NCBI GenBank assembly: GCA_934464775.1
Contig: CAKSKG010000011.1
Span: forward strand, 11,492-75,491
DNA: 64,000 nucleotides
Reading direction: 5' to 3'
Origin: an uncultured Oscillospiraceae bacterium
GTDB taxonomy: Bacteria; Bacillota; Clostridia; Oscillospirales; Ruminococcaceae
Position numbers and translations under genes: made by a program. Below the pieces are notes generated by a model. That model made no database searches. It was given only the letters and a program-made list of their open reading frames with translations, and was not told where the DNA came from. Shown here piece after piece: positions 26,486 through 33,891 of the stretch; the stretch's first letter is position 1; the number at the start of each line of letters is the position of its first letter.

Positions 26486-26514
26486 ATTATACCACATTTA
26501 TAGTATTTTTGCAA
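26486..26514 (-). promoter_or_regulatory. promoter of the cyclophilin gene
   Basis: Minus-strand TTGCAA (26509-26514) and TATAAT (26486-26491) with a 17-base spacer. Confidence 0.7.
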
Positions 26515-26568
26515 GGGTTTTTGAGAAATTCATGCTTATCGGAGAGCATATTTTGCCGATATCGGATA

Positions 26569-27411
26569 TTATCCGCTTACAGTCGGATCAAAGCCGTCAA
26601 TATATGTCTCCGAGCGGATACAGCCGCTGTCGGCGGAGAATTCCGTGGGGGTGCAGCCTGTATATCTTCTGAAAATGCGGTTGAAGCTTCGTATCGTGCC
26701 GAAACCGCAGCTTATGGCGATCTCCGTCATGGTCATTCCGCCCGAAAGTATCATTTCCGCAGCCGCATTCACCTTGACCGTGTTCACATATTCCGTAAAG
26801 GTCATGCCCGATATCCGCCTGAAATATTTAGAAAAGTACGGGCGGCTGAGTCCCATGGCTTCGGCGGCTTCGTCAAAGGTCACGGTGCTGTACCGACGGT
26901 TTATCTCTCTGAAAAGCTCCTTGCAGCGCAGAGCCGAATCTCCGTTTTCGGAGCTTTCGGAAGAGACAGTGCTTTCGCCTCTGAAAATCTCGGCGCAGAG
27001 CCTTACTGCGATGCTGTCGGCGATGATGCCGCTGTACATTCCGCCCGACATAAGTTCGGTGAAGATCTCCTCAAGCCGTTCTCCTGCGGAATAATTGTCT
27101 GCCGTTACGGGGCAGGCAAGCTCTTTTCCCGATGTGATCCTTTCGATTAGCTCGGGGAGAATTTTCATTATAACAACAACGCTGCCGCTTTCGGCGTGAA
27201 TGTAATGAATCTCCTCGCCTGCCGCAAAGGCACACATTCCGCCGTTCAGCTCATAAACCGAATTTTTCAGCATGACCTCCGCTTTTCCGTCGGATATGTA
27301 TATCAGCTCATGCTCGGTGTGCCAGTGCGGGAGATTTGTAAGTCCGCAGTATTTTTTTACCGAAACATGAGTTCCCTCGGATATTTTTCTTTGTTCATAC
27401 CGTGCAAGCAT
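26569..27411 (-). CDS. AraC-family transcriptional regulator
   Basis: 280 residues. N-terminal cupin sensor domain with WHTEHELIYISDGKAEV, then two helix-turn-helix motifs at the C terminus (FDEAAEAMGLSRPYFSKYFR and MTEIAISCGFGTIRSFNRIF). It is divergent from the pentulose kinase/araD pair, which it probably controls in response to a sugar. ATG 27411 has AAGGAGG 7 bases upstream, better than 27456. Promoters of the two units face away from each other in the 143-base gap. Confidence 0.9.
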   Translation of the reverse strand: MLARYEQRKISEGTHVSVKKYCGLTNLPHWHTEHELIYISDGKAEVMLKNSVYELNGGMCAFAAGEEIHYIHAESGSVVVIMKILPELIERITSGKELACPVTADNYSAGERLEEIFTELMSGGMYSGIIADSIAVRLCAEIFRGESTVSSESSENGDSALRCKELFREINRRYSTVTFDEAAEAMGLSRPYFSKYFRRISGMTFTEYVNTVKVNAAAEMILSGGMTMTEIAISCGFGTIRSFNRIFRRYTGCTPTEFSADSGCIRSETYIDGFDPTVSG

Positions 27412-27444
27412 ATGCGCCCTCCTTGTCCGAAGCCTTATGATATG

Positions 27445-27473
27445 ATTATACACCATTGGTTAATAAATGTCTA
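27445..27473 (-). promoter_or_regulatory. promoter of the AraC-type regulator
   Basis: Minus-strand TAGACA (27468-27473) and TATAAT (27445-27450) with a 17-base spacer. Confidence 0.6.
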
Positions 27474-27492
27474 TATGAAATAAATAAAAATC

Positions 27493-27521
27493 TTGCAAAA
27501 AGCGGCGCCGTGATGTATAAT
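27493..27521 (+). promoter_or_regulatory. promoter of the pentulose kinase/araD unit
   Basis: TTGCAA (27493-27498) and TATAAT (27516-27521) with a 17-base spacer. A GC-rich palindrome, GGCGCC, sits in the spacer (27504-27509). Confidence 0.65.
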
Positions 27522-27554
27522 ACTATTAAAATAAATACCGAAAGGAACATATAT

Positions 27555-29132
27555 ATGAATATTCCCGAAAAAATTGCTCTCGGAAAAACATATCTTGGCA
27601 TTGAGCTTGGCTCCACAAGAATAAAGGCTGTCCTTACCGACGATACATTTTCGCCCATAGCAGGTGGCTCTTACAGCTGGGAAAACCGCTTTGAAAACGG
27701 CGTCTGGACATATTCTCTCGACGATATCCACACCGGCATACGCAGCTGCTATGCTTCACTTGCCGCAGATGTTTCCGAAAAATACGGTGCGGAGCTTACC
27801 ACATTCGGCGCAATGGGCATTTCCGCAATGATGCACGGCTATATGGCTTTTGATAAGAACGACGAGCTGCTTGTGCCTTTCCGTACATGGAGAAATACCA
27901 TAACCGCGCAGTCCGCAGCGGAGCTTACCGAGCTGCTGGGCTTTAATATGCCCCAGCGCTGGACTGCCGTTCATCTTTATCAGGCAATACTCAACGGCGA
28001 GGAGCACGTTTCAAAGATAGCTCATGTCACAACTCTTGCTGTGTATATCCATTATCTGCTCACAGGCGTCCGTGCCGCAGGAATAGGCGAGGCATCGGGA
28101 ATTTTCCCCGTTGACAGAAACGGCTATGATAAGTCCATGCTGGACAAATATTCAGCTCTTTTAAAGTCAAAGGGATTTGAGCAGGATATAAATGAGGTGT
28201 TCCCCAAGGTAATGACCGCAGGCGAAAAGGGCGCATATCTTACCGAAGCGGGAGCGGCATTCCTTGATCCTACGGGAAAATTAAAGGCAGGCGTTCCGCT
28301 CTGTCCTCCCGAGGGTGACGCAGGCACAGGCATGACTGCCACAAATTCGGTGCTTCCCGCAACGGGAAATGTTTCCGCAGGAACCTCCGTATTTTCCATG
28401 CTGGTGCTGGATAAGCCCATGCAGGGCGTTTATCCCGAAATAGATATCGTTGCAACTCCCGACGGCGAGCCTGCCGCAATGGTACACTGCAACAACTGCT
28501 GCTCCGAGATCGACGCATGGGTGAAGATGTTCGGTGAATTTGCAAAGCTTTCGGGAAATGATATTGATGTTTCGGCGCTTTATGAGCTGCTTTATCGGAA
28601 TGCAATGTCGGCAGATCCCGAATGCGGCGGCATCACAGCCTATAACTTCCTTTCGGGCGAGCCTGCGGCTGCTGTGGAAAACGGCAGACCTATGTATTTC
28701 CGCACTCCCGACAGCAAAATGAATCTCGGAAACTTCATGCGTGCGCAGCTGTATTCCACTATCGCAGCACTTAAAATGGGCATGGACATACTTTTCAAAA
28801 ATGAAAATGTCACTGCCGAGAGATTTACAGGTCACGGCGGACTTTTCAAGGTGAAAAATGCGGCTGCTCAGATACTTGCGGACGCTTTGGATACGGAAGT
28901 CTCCGTAATGACAACGGCAGGCGAGGGCGGTGCATGGGGAATGGCTCTGCTGGCTGCATATATGATGTGCGGCAGCGGAAAAACTCTTCCCCGGTGGCTT
29001 GACAGCGAGGTATTCTCGGCTGCGTCGGAAAAAACAACATATGCTCCCGATGAAAAGGGAAAAGCAGGCTTTGAAAGCTTTATGGAAAGATACAAAAACG
29101 GTCTGACAGCTCAGAGAGCTGCGGCGGAATAA
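27555..29132 (+). CDS. FGGY-family pentulose kinase, probable L-ribulokinase type
   Basis: 525 residues. The phosphate-binding opening YLGIELGSTRIKAVL and the later VSAGTSVFSMLVL and GHGGLFKVKNAAAQ stretches identify an FGGY sugar kinase. It belongs to a Firmicutes subgroup about 530 residues long, distinct from classical AraB. The adjacent araD gene, 12 bases downstream, suggests that L-ribulose (or a related pentulose) is the substrate. ATG 27555 with GAAAGGAAC upstream is used; the frame is open from 27456. No isomerase gene is nearby. Confidence 0.85.
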   Translation: MNIPEKIALGKTYLGIELGSTRIKAVLTDDTFSPIAGGSYSWENRFENGVWTYSLDDIHTGIRSCYASLAADVSEKYGAELTTFGAMGISAMMHGYMAFDKNDELLVPFRTWRNTITAQSAAELTELLGFNMPQRWTAVHLYQAILNGEEHVSKIAHVTTLAVYIHYLLTGVRAAGIGEASGIFPVDRNGYDKSMLDKYSALLKSKGFEQDINEVFPKVMTAGEKGAYLTEAGAAFLDPTGKLKAGVPLCPPEGDAGTGMTATNSVLPATGNVSAGTSVFSMLVLDKPMQGVYPEIDIVATPDGEPAAMVHCNNCCSEIDAWVKMFGEFAKLSGNDIDVSALYELLYRNAMSADPECGGITAYNFLSGEPAAAVENGRPMYFRTPDSKMNLGNFMRAQLYSTIAALKMGMDILFKNENVTAERFTGHGGLFKVKNAAAQILADALDTEVSVMTTAGEGGAWGMALLAAYMMCGSGKTLPRWLDSEVFSAASEKTTYAPDEKGKAGFESFMERYKNGLTAQRAAAE

Positions 29133-29144
29133 AGGAGAATAGCT

Positions 29145-29837
29145 ATGCTGGAAAAATTAAAGCAGGAAGTCCTTGAAGCAAATCTTATGCTTCCCAAGTA
29201 CGGACTTGTTACATTCACATGGGGAAATGTTTCGGCAGTTGACCGTGAAAGCGGAACGCTGGTCATAAAGCCCTCTGGCGTTGAATATGATACGATGACT
29301 GCCGATGATATGGTGGTCGTAGACCTTGAAACGGGTAAGACTGTTGAGGGAAAATACAAGCCCTCCAGCGATACTCCCACACATCTTGAGCTTTACCGTG
29401 CATTTGATAACATCGGCGGAATTGTTCATACGCACAGCCGCTGGGCAACTTCCTTTGCGCAGGCAGGCTGCGGAGTAATGCCGCTGGGAACAACACAGGC
29501 TGATTATTTTTACGGCGAGATACCCTGCACCCGTGCAATGACTCCCGAGGAGATAGCAGGGGAGTATGAAAAGGAAACGGGTACGGTCATTATCGAAGCA
29601 TTCAAGGGAATTGATCCAATGACTATCCCCGCTGTTCTCGTGAAGAGCCACGGCCCTTTCACATGGGGGAAAAATGCCGCCGAGGCGGTACATAATGCGG
29701 TCGTGCTTGAAGAGGCTGCATTCATGAATTTCCATTCAATAATGCTGAATCCCGGAATAAAGCCCATGCAGCAGGAGCTTATGGACAAGCATTATCTCCG
29801 CAAGCACGGAGCAAATGCTTATTACGGTCAGAAGTGA
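29145..29837 (+). CDS. araD: L-ribulose-5-phosphate 4-epimerase
   Basis: Class II aldolase fold zinc enzyme that converts L-ribulose 5-phosphate to D-xylulose 5-phosphate for the pentose phosphate pathway. 230 residues with FTWGNVSAVDRESG, KPSGVEYD, the zinc-binding HTHS (IVHTHSRWATSFAQAG), TQADYFYGEIPCTR and a further His in KSHGPFTWG. It follows the kinase gene by 12 bases and is followed by a terminator, so it ends the operon. Confidence 0.93.
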   Translation: MLEKLKQEVLEANLMLPKYGLVTFTWGNVSAVDRESGTLVIKPSGVEYDTMTADDMVVVDLETGKTVEGKYKPSSDTPTHLELYRAFDNIGGIVHTHSRWATSFAQAGCGVMPLGTTQADYFYGEIPCTRAMTPEEIAGEYEKETGTVIIEAFKGIDPMTIPAVLVKSHGPFTWGKNAAEAVHNAVVLEEAAFMNFHSIMLNPGIKPMQQELMDKHYLRKHGANAYYGQK

Positions 29838-29853
29838 TCGCATCGCTGTTTGT

Positions 29854-29901
29854 ATATCACACATTTTTGGCATCATGCTGAAAATGTGTGATATTTTTTA
29901 T
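29854..29901 (+). terminator. terminator of the kinase/araD operon
   Basis: ATATCACACATTTT (29854-29867) pairs with AAAATGTGTGATAT (29881-29894), followed by TTTTTT. Confidence 0.9.
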
Positions 29902-29909
29902 ATCGTTTT

Positions 29910-29925
29910 CAGTAAACGTTTTCAA
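29910..29925. promoter_or_regulatory. possible catabolite-responsive (cre-like) site
   Basis: CAGTAAACGTTTTCAA differs from the degenerate cre consensus (WTGNAANCGNWWNCAW) at about two of its fixed or restricted positions. It lies between araD and the phosphofructokinase gene, about 160 bases ahead of the latter's start. A weak -10 (TATAAT, 30014-30019) follows. Speculative. Confidence 0.35.
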
Positions 29926-30081
29926 CAAATTATCCGTTAAATGCAACTTATTTTTGTTATATTCTACGATAATATCGTGAAAAATGCATATAGAAAGCCC
30001 CGAAAATTTATGCTATAATTATAATATATTCGGAGCTGCGGCATTGGAATTACGGAAAAAAGCAGCGGAATGGAGATCATT

Positions 30082-31308
30082 ATGACAAAGGAAAAGTTCA
30101 ATATTGCGATAGCACAGTCGGGCGGACCTACTTCTGCTATAAATTCTTCCCTTGCGGGAGCATTCAAAACGGCGTGCGGCTATGAATGCATTGAAAATAT
30201 CTACGGTTCGATCAACGGAATCGAGGGTGTTATCAATGACGAGCTTGTAAATCTCAGCAGGATACTTACTTCGGAGCATGACATTGAGCTGCTCCGCAAA
30301 ACTCCCTCCACGGTGCTTGGCTCATGCCGCTATAAGCTGCCCTCCAAGGACCGTGACGAAAATGTGTACATCAAGATAATCAACACCTTTGAAAAGCATA
30401 ATATCAAGGCGTTCTTCTATATCGGCGGAAATGACTCAATGGATACCGTTATGAAGCTGAATGCTTATTGCAGTTCGGTGGGCAAGGATATAAAGATCAT
30501 GGGTATCCCCAAGACTATCGACAACGATCTTCCCGTTACCGATCATACTCCGGGCTTCGGTTCTGCCGCAAAATATGTTGCAACAACTCTTCAGGAAATT
30601 ATCCGTGACAGCCGTGTTTACAGCGTTCAGTCCATTACTATCGTCGAGGTAATGGGCAGGGAAGCAGGCTGGCTTACGGCTTCGACCTGCGTTCTCCGTG
30701 CAAACGGCGAGCCTGCTCCTCACCTTATCTATCTTCCCGAGGCGGACTTCACCATTGATAAATATATTGCCGATGTTACCGTGGCTATGAAGAGATACCG
30801 TGCGGTAATTGTTGCCGTTTCCGAGGGAATCAAGGCGGACAGGCTGCCCAGCGGCTTTGGTTCGGAGCTTACCGACGCTTTCGGTCACAAGTATCTTTCG
30901 GGCATCGGAAAATATCTTGAGAAGATCACTGCCGATCATTTCGGCTGCAAGGTCCGTTCCATTGAGCTTAATGTTATGCAGAGATGCAGCGCTCATGTTG
31001 CGTCACTTACCGATCTGAATGAAGCTGCCGAGATCGGCGGCGAGGCTGTCAGAGCGGCAATGAACGGCGAAAGCGGAAAAATGATGATCTTCCGCAGGAT
31101 AAGCAACGAGCCGTACAGAGTTGCGGTACTAAGCGAGCCTGTTGAAAACTGCGCAAACAAGGAGAAAATGTTCCCCCGTGAATGGATAAATTCCGACGGA
31201 AACAATGTTACAACCGATGCGCTGAATTATTTCCTGCCGCTTATTCAGGGCGAGCCCGATATAGAATACCGCAACGGCATTCCAGTTCATTTCAGACTTA
31301 ATCAATAA
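30082..31308 (+). CDS. PPi-type 6-phosphofructokinase
   Basis: 408 residues of the phosphofructokinase family. The opening IAQSGGPTSAIN, the GGNDS motif (115-119) and PKTIDNDL (143-150) fit the pyrophosphate-dependent group: Asp118 replaces the Gly of the ATP-specific GGDGS, and Lys144 replaces Gly of PGTIDND. The Asn117 in GGNDS, where most have Asp, is a small departure. VEVMGREAGWLTA is typical. ATG 30082 has TGGAG 6 bases upstream. It phosphorylates fructose 6-phosphate with PPi in glycolysis. Confidence 0.88.
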   Translation: MTKEKFNIAIAQSGGPTSAINSSLAGAFKTACGYECIENIYGSINGIEGVINDELVNLSRILTSEHDIELLRKTPSTVLGSCRYKLPSKDRDENVYIKIINTFEKHNIKAFFYIGGNDSMDTVMKLNAYCSSVGKDIKIMGIPKTIDNDLPVTDHTPGFGSAAKYVATTLQEIIRDSRVYSVQSITIVEVMGREAGWLTASTCVLRANGEPAPHLIYLPEADFTIDKYIADVTVAMKRYRAVIVAVSEGIKADRLPSGFGSELTDAFGHKYLSGIGKYLEKITADHFGCKVRSIELNVMQRCSAHVASLTDLNEAAEIGGEAVRAAMNGESGKMMIFRRISNEPYRVAVLSEPVENCANKEKMFPREWINSDGNNVTTDALNYFLPLIQGEPDIEYRNGIPVHFRLNQ

Positions 31309-31325
31309 AAGCATATCAGAATAAA

Positions 31326-31362
31326 ATAAAAAAGGCGGTTCACTGCGAACCGCCTTTTTTTA
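31326..31362. terminator. bidirectional terminator
   Basis: AAAGGCGGTTC with its complement GAACCGCCTTT around a 5-base loop, with A and T runs on both sides. It serves the phosphofructokinase gene and the convergent Nudix gene, whose stop codon lies at its right edge. Confidence 0.92.
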
Positions 31363-31767
31363 ATCGCGTATAGCATTTTTTGCTTTGTTTACGATAGTTT
31401 TGTCATTCTCATAGGTGAGAATTGAGTTTGCATGACCGATATCAACCCATTTTATATCGGCTATCTCGGTTTCCTGTGGCGTGTATTCAAAGGTTTTTGC
31501 CTTCGCAATAAAATATACGACCACCTTCTGCGTGTCTTTTCTCGGAAAATAAGTTACCGTTTCTCGGAACGTGGGGTCAAGCATAACGTCGATGTCGGTC
31601 TCTTCCTTTATCTCCCTGAGTGCAGTCTCAACCTCGGTCTCTCCCTCTTCCATGTGTCCTTTCGGGAAGGACCAGTGACCGCTGTTGATATGCTTTATAA
31701 GAAGAATCTCCGTATTGCCGTGATGCTTGCGGTAAACGATAGCTCCGCAGGACTTTTCATAGGTCAT
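31360..31767 (-). CDS. Nudix hydrolase, probable diadenosine tetraphosphatase type
   Basis: 135 residues. The Nudix box is complete: GHMEEGETEVETALREIKEE (about 41-60). The short size, the N-terminal KSCGAIVYR and SFPKGHMEEG resemble asymmetric Ap4A hydrolases, but the substrate is not determined by sequence. ATG 31767 has AAAGGG about 10 bases upstream, and an ATG at 31779 sits too close to it. Confidence 0.85.
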   Translation of the reverse strand: MTYEKSCGAIVYRKHHGNTEILLIKHINSGHWSFPKGHMEEGETEVETALREIKEETDIDVMLDPTFRETVTYFPRKDTQKVVVYFIAKAKTFEYTPQETEIADIKWVDIGHANSILTYENDKTIVNKAKNAIRD

Positions 31768-31867
31768 ATATGTAATCATCCCTTTCTGCTAATAAAATAT
31801 CCATTGGTATAATTATACCATATTTTTTTTGATTTGTCTTTATTTTTATTAAAAATATTTCGGATTA

Positions 31868-31906
31868 ATAAAAAAATTACGCTTTGTTCAAACAAAGCGT
31901 AATTTT
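31868..31906 (-). terminator. terminator of the 31922 membrane protein gene
   Basis: A 13-base-pair stem (31874-31886 with 31893-31905, AATTACGCTTTG) followed on the minus strand by a T run of the neighbouring AT-rich sequence. Confidence 0.85.
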
Positions 31907-31921
31907 GAACCTCAAAACAAA

Positions 31922-32878
31922 TTATTCTGCATTTTCCGAGCTGTCTGAACCGTCGGAAGTTTCCGTATCGGAAGTCTCTGTTTCGGAATTTTCCTCACGG
32001 AGCTTTTCAGCTTCCTTTTCGGCAGCCTTTTCCTCGGCTTTCTTTTCAATGGTGTTCTTGATGCTGTTTATCGTCTGCGAAATGGGATAATCCAGCTCAA
32101 AGTATGTATAATCCCAGTTGTCGTTCTCGATCTTGTATATTACCTCGCCGTCGGCGGATCTTTCCGCATGAGTTGATTCGGTGAAGTAGATCTCGCCGTT
32201 GATGATAAGATCCTCGCCGTCCCAGCTGCATTCAAGTTGTGCAGGCTTGTTGACCTGCTTTATCATTTTTTTGATAGTGGTTTTCATTTTGAACATACCG
32301 TTGTCCTTGTCCAGCGTGTTGGGCTGAACATAAACGGCATATTTGCCCGAAGCCTTGTTCTGGACGTCCAGCACGTAATATCTGAACTGTCCCGAGGGAG
32401 AGACCTGATAATCTATCATCGTGTCCACGGTAGTTACCTGAAAAACGTTCATGACCATGTAGAATGCGATTCCGCCAAGAATGTACATCAGCAGGAATAT
32501 CGTTCCGAACACGGTTTTAGCGGTTTCGTTCATGTGGCAGCAGAAAAATCCGAACAGCGTAACTATTCCGGCTGGGATAAGCAGCGGCCAGTTTCCCCAG
32601 TCAAGCATAAGGCTCGGGAAGAACAGCAGCATATTCAGCATTCCGAATATGCAGGTGAAAACGCTTTTTCGTGTATACAGCGTCAGCAGACAGAATGCAA
32701 CGGAAATTATTCCGCCGACGATAGCGAATTTCACCTTGTTGGTGTATTCAATGTCATAAAAAAAGGTGATATAAGCAAAATAGCCCAACAGGAACGAGTA
32801 TAATGCACCGAGAATGCTTATCCCGAACTTGAACCATTTGTTCTGAAAAATATTGCTTATCTTTTCGGTTTGTTCCAT
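31922..32878 (-). CDS. unknown membrane protein with acidic C-terminal tail
   Basis: 318 residues. Four to five membrane segments fill the first 145 residues (around 17-38, 48-68, 73-92, 97-112, 124-146). Then comes a soluble domain of about 110 residues (VSPSGQFRYYVLDVQNKA, LECSWDGEDLIINGEIYF) and a charged coiled-coil tail followed by a Ser/Thr/Glu-rich end. The soluble part resembles a beta-rich DUF5412-like region, but this is a weak impression. It is transcribed alone leftward. Confidence 0.65.
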   Translation of the reverse strand: MEQTEKISNIFQNKWFKFGISILGALYSFLLGYFAYITFFYDIEYTNKVKFAIVGGIISVAFCLLTLYTRKSVFTCIFGMLNMLLFFPSLMLDWGNWPLLIPAGIVTLFGFFCCHMNETAKTVFGTIFLLMYILGGIAFYMVMNVFQVTTVDTMIDYQVSPSGQFRYYVLDVQNKASGKYAVYVQPNTLDKDNGMFKMKTTIKKMIKQVNKPAQLECSWDGEDLIINGEIYFTESTHAERSADGEVIYKIENDNWDYTYFELDYPISQTINSIKNTIEKKAEEKAAEKEAEKLREENSETETSDTETSDGSDSSENAE

Positions 32879-32978
32879 AATGTCCTCCGAATTTTTAAAA
32901 TTGAAAAATGTGCCTAATATTTCTCATAATAATTGTACAATATTACTGCACATAAATCAACAACAAAACAATTACAAT

Positions 32979-33010
32979 TTAAAAAAAGCTGTCCGCCAAA
33001 AGCGGACAGC
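32979..33010 (-). terminator. terminator of the 33025 gene
   Basis: GCTGTCCGC/GCGGACAGC (32988-32996 with 33002-33010), followed on the minus strand by seven T. Confidence 0.9.
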
Positions 33011-33024
33011 CTGAATATTTTCGG

Positions 33025-33768
33025 TTATCTGTATCTGTGAATGCTTTTGAAGATGAAATATGCTGTGCCGCCGACTACCGCAACAAGAAGAATAACAAAA
33101 ACAATAGTTGTGATAACGGAAGAAGCACCGCCTGTTTTCTTGGCGGAATACTCTCTGAAATCGCCGATGTTGTCTATCTTCACGCCGTTTTCATCGGTGA
33201 TGTTCACATCGTCGATATAGCATACAACGGAATCATATCCCTCGGAAGCTTTAATAAGCACACCGAACATTGTGTTGTTGATATTGTCGGGAACGGAAAG
33301 CGTGTATTCTTTCCAGTAGGGAGCATCGCTCTGCTCGGCTTCGGCAGTCATATAGATGTCGCCGTCTGTATAAAACAGAACCTGATCTGCGCCCGAATTG
33401 GGAACATATGCATAAAGGCTGATAGTTGTTCCGCTGAACGATTCAAGTCCGAAAGCGTCTGCATTGTAATAGAAGCCCGATACCTCGGAACCCGAAGGGA
33501 GTGAGCCCGAAAAATTCTGGCTTACTTCAAGCGAGCTGTTGTTTCTTACTTTTTCGGACGTGATCTTATAGGAAAGTCCAGTTGCTTCATAGGAACCGAA
33601 AAGAGTTATCTTATCGAAAGTTCCGTCATTGTCAAAGCAAATGGTGGATTTATCAACGGTATATGATTCGGATTCTGTTTCGGCAGGATCCTCCTCGGCA
33701 TAAACTGGGGTGCAGATGGCTGCTGTGCTGACGAGCGCCGCCGCAAGGAGGCTCAGTAATTTTTTCAT
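33025..33768 (-). CDS. secreted, C-terminally membrane-anchored protein
   Basis: 247 residues. A signal peptide (KKLLSLLAAALVSTAAICTPVYA, shown in part) is followed by an acidic linker. Then comes a domain of about 160 residues with jelly-roll character (ICFDNDGTFDKITLFGSYE, FSGTTISLYAYVPNSG, YIDDVNI) like carbohydrate-binding modules. After KKTGG comes a membrane segment around 218-240 and a short basic tail. So the domain is displayed outside the cell. It may bind glycans, but this is inference. Confidence 0.75.
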   Translation of the reverse strand: MKKLLSLLAAALVSTAAICTPVYAEEDPAETESESYTVDKSTICFDNDGTFDKITLFGSYEATGLSYKITSEKVRNNSSLEVSQNFSGSLPSGSEVSGFYYNADAFGLESFSGTTISLYAYVPNSGADQVLFYTDGDIYMTAEAEQSDAPYWKEYTLSVPDNINNTMFGVLIKASEGYDSVVCYIDDVNITDENGVKIDNIGDFREYSAKKTGGASSVITTIVFVILLVAVVGGTAYFIFKSIHRYR

Positions 33769-33841
33769 TTGACAATCTATCCTTCACGGTTTATTTTTGT
33801 GACTTAACACACTCTTACTCTATTATTTTAATACAAAAATC

Positions 33842-33888
33842 AAAATTTGTCAATATGCTTTTTTGAAACATATTGACAAATTTTTTAT
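33842..33888. terminator. terminator of the EF-G-like gene
   Basis: A 16-base-pair AT-rich stem, 33842-33857 with 33869-33884 (core TTTGTCAATATG), with T runs at the right and A runs at the left, so it may work in both directions. The EF-G-like gene ends at 33892. Confidence 0.85.
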
Positions 33889-33891
33889 TGA

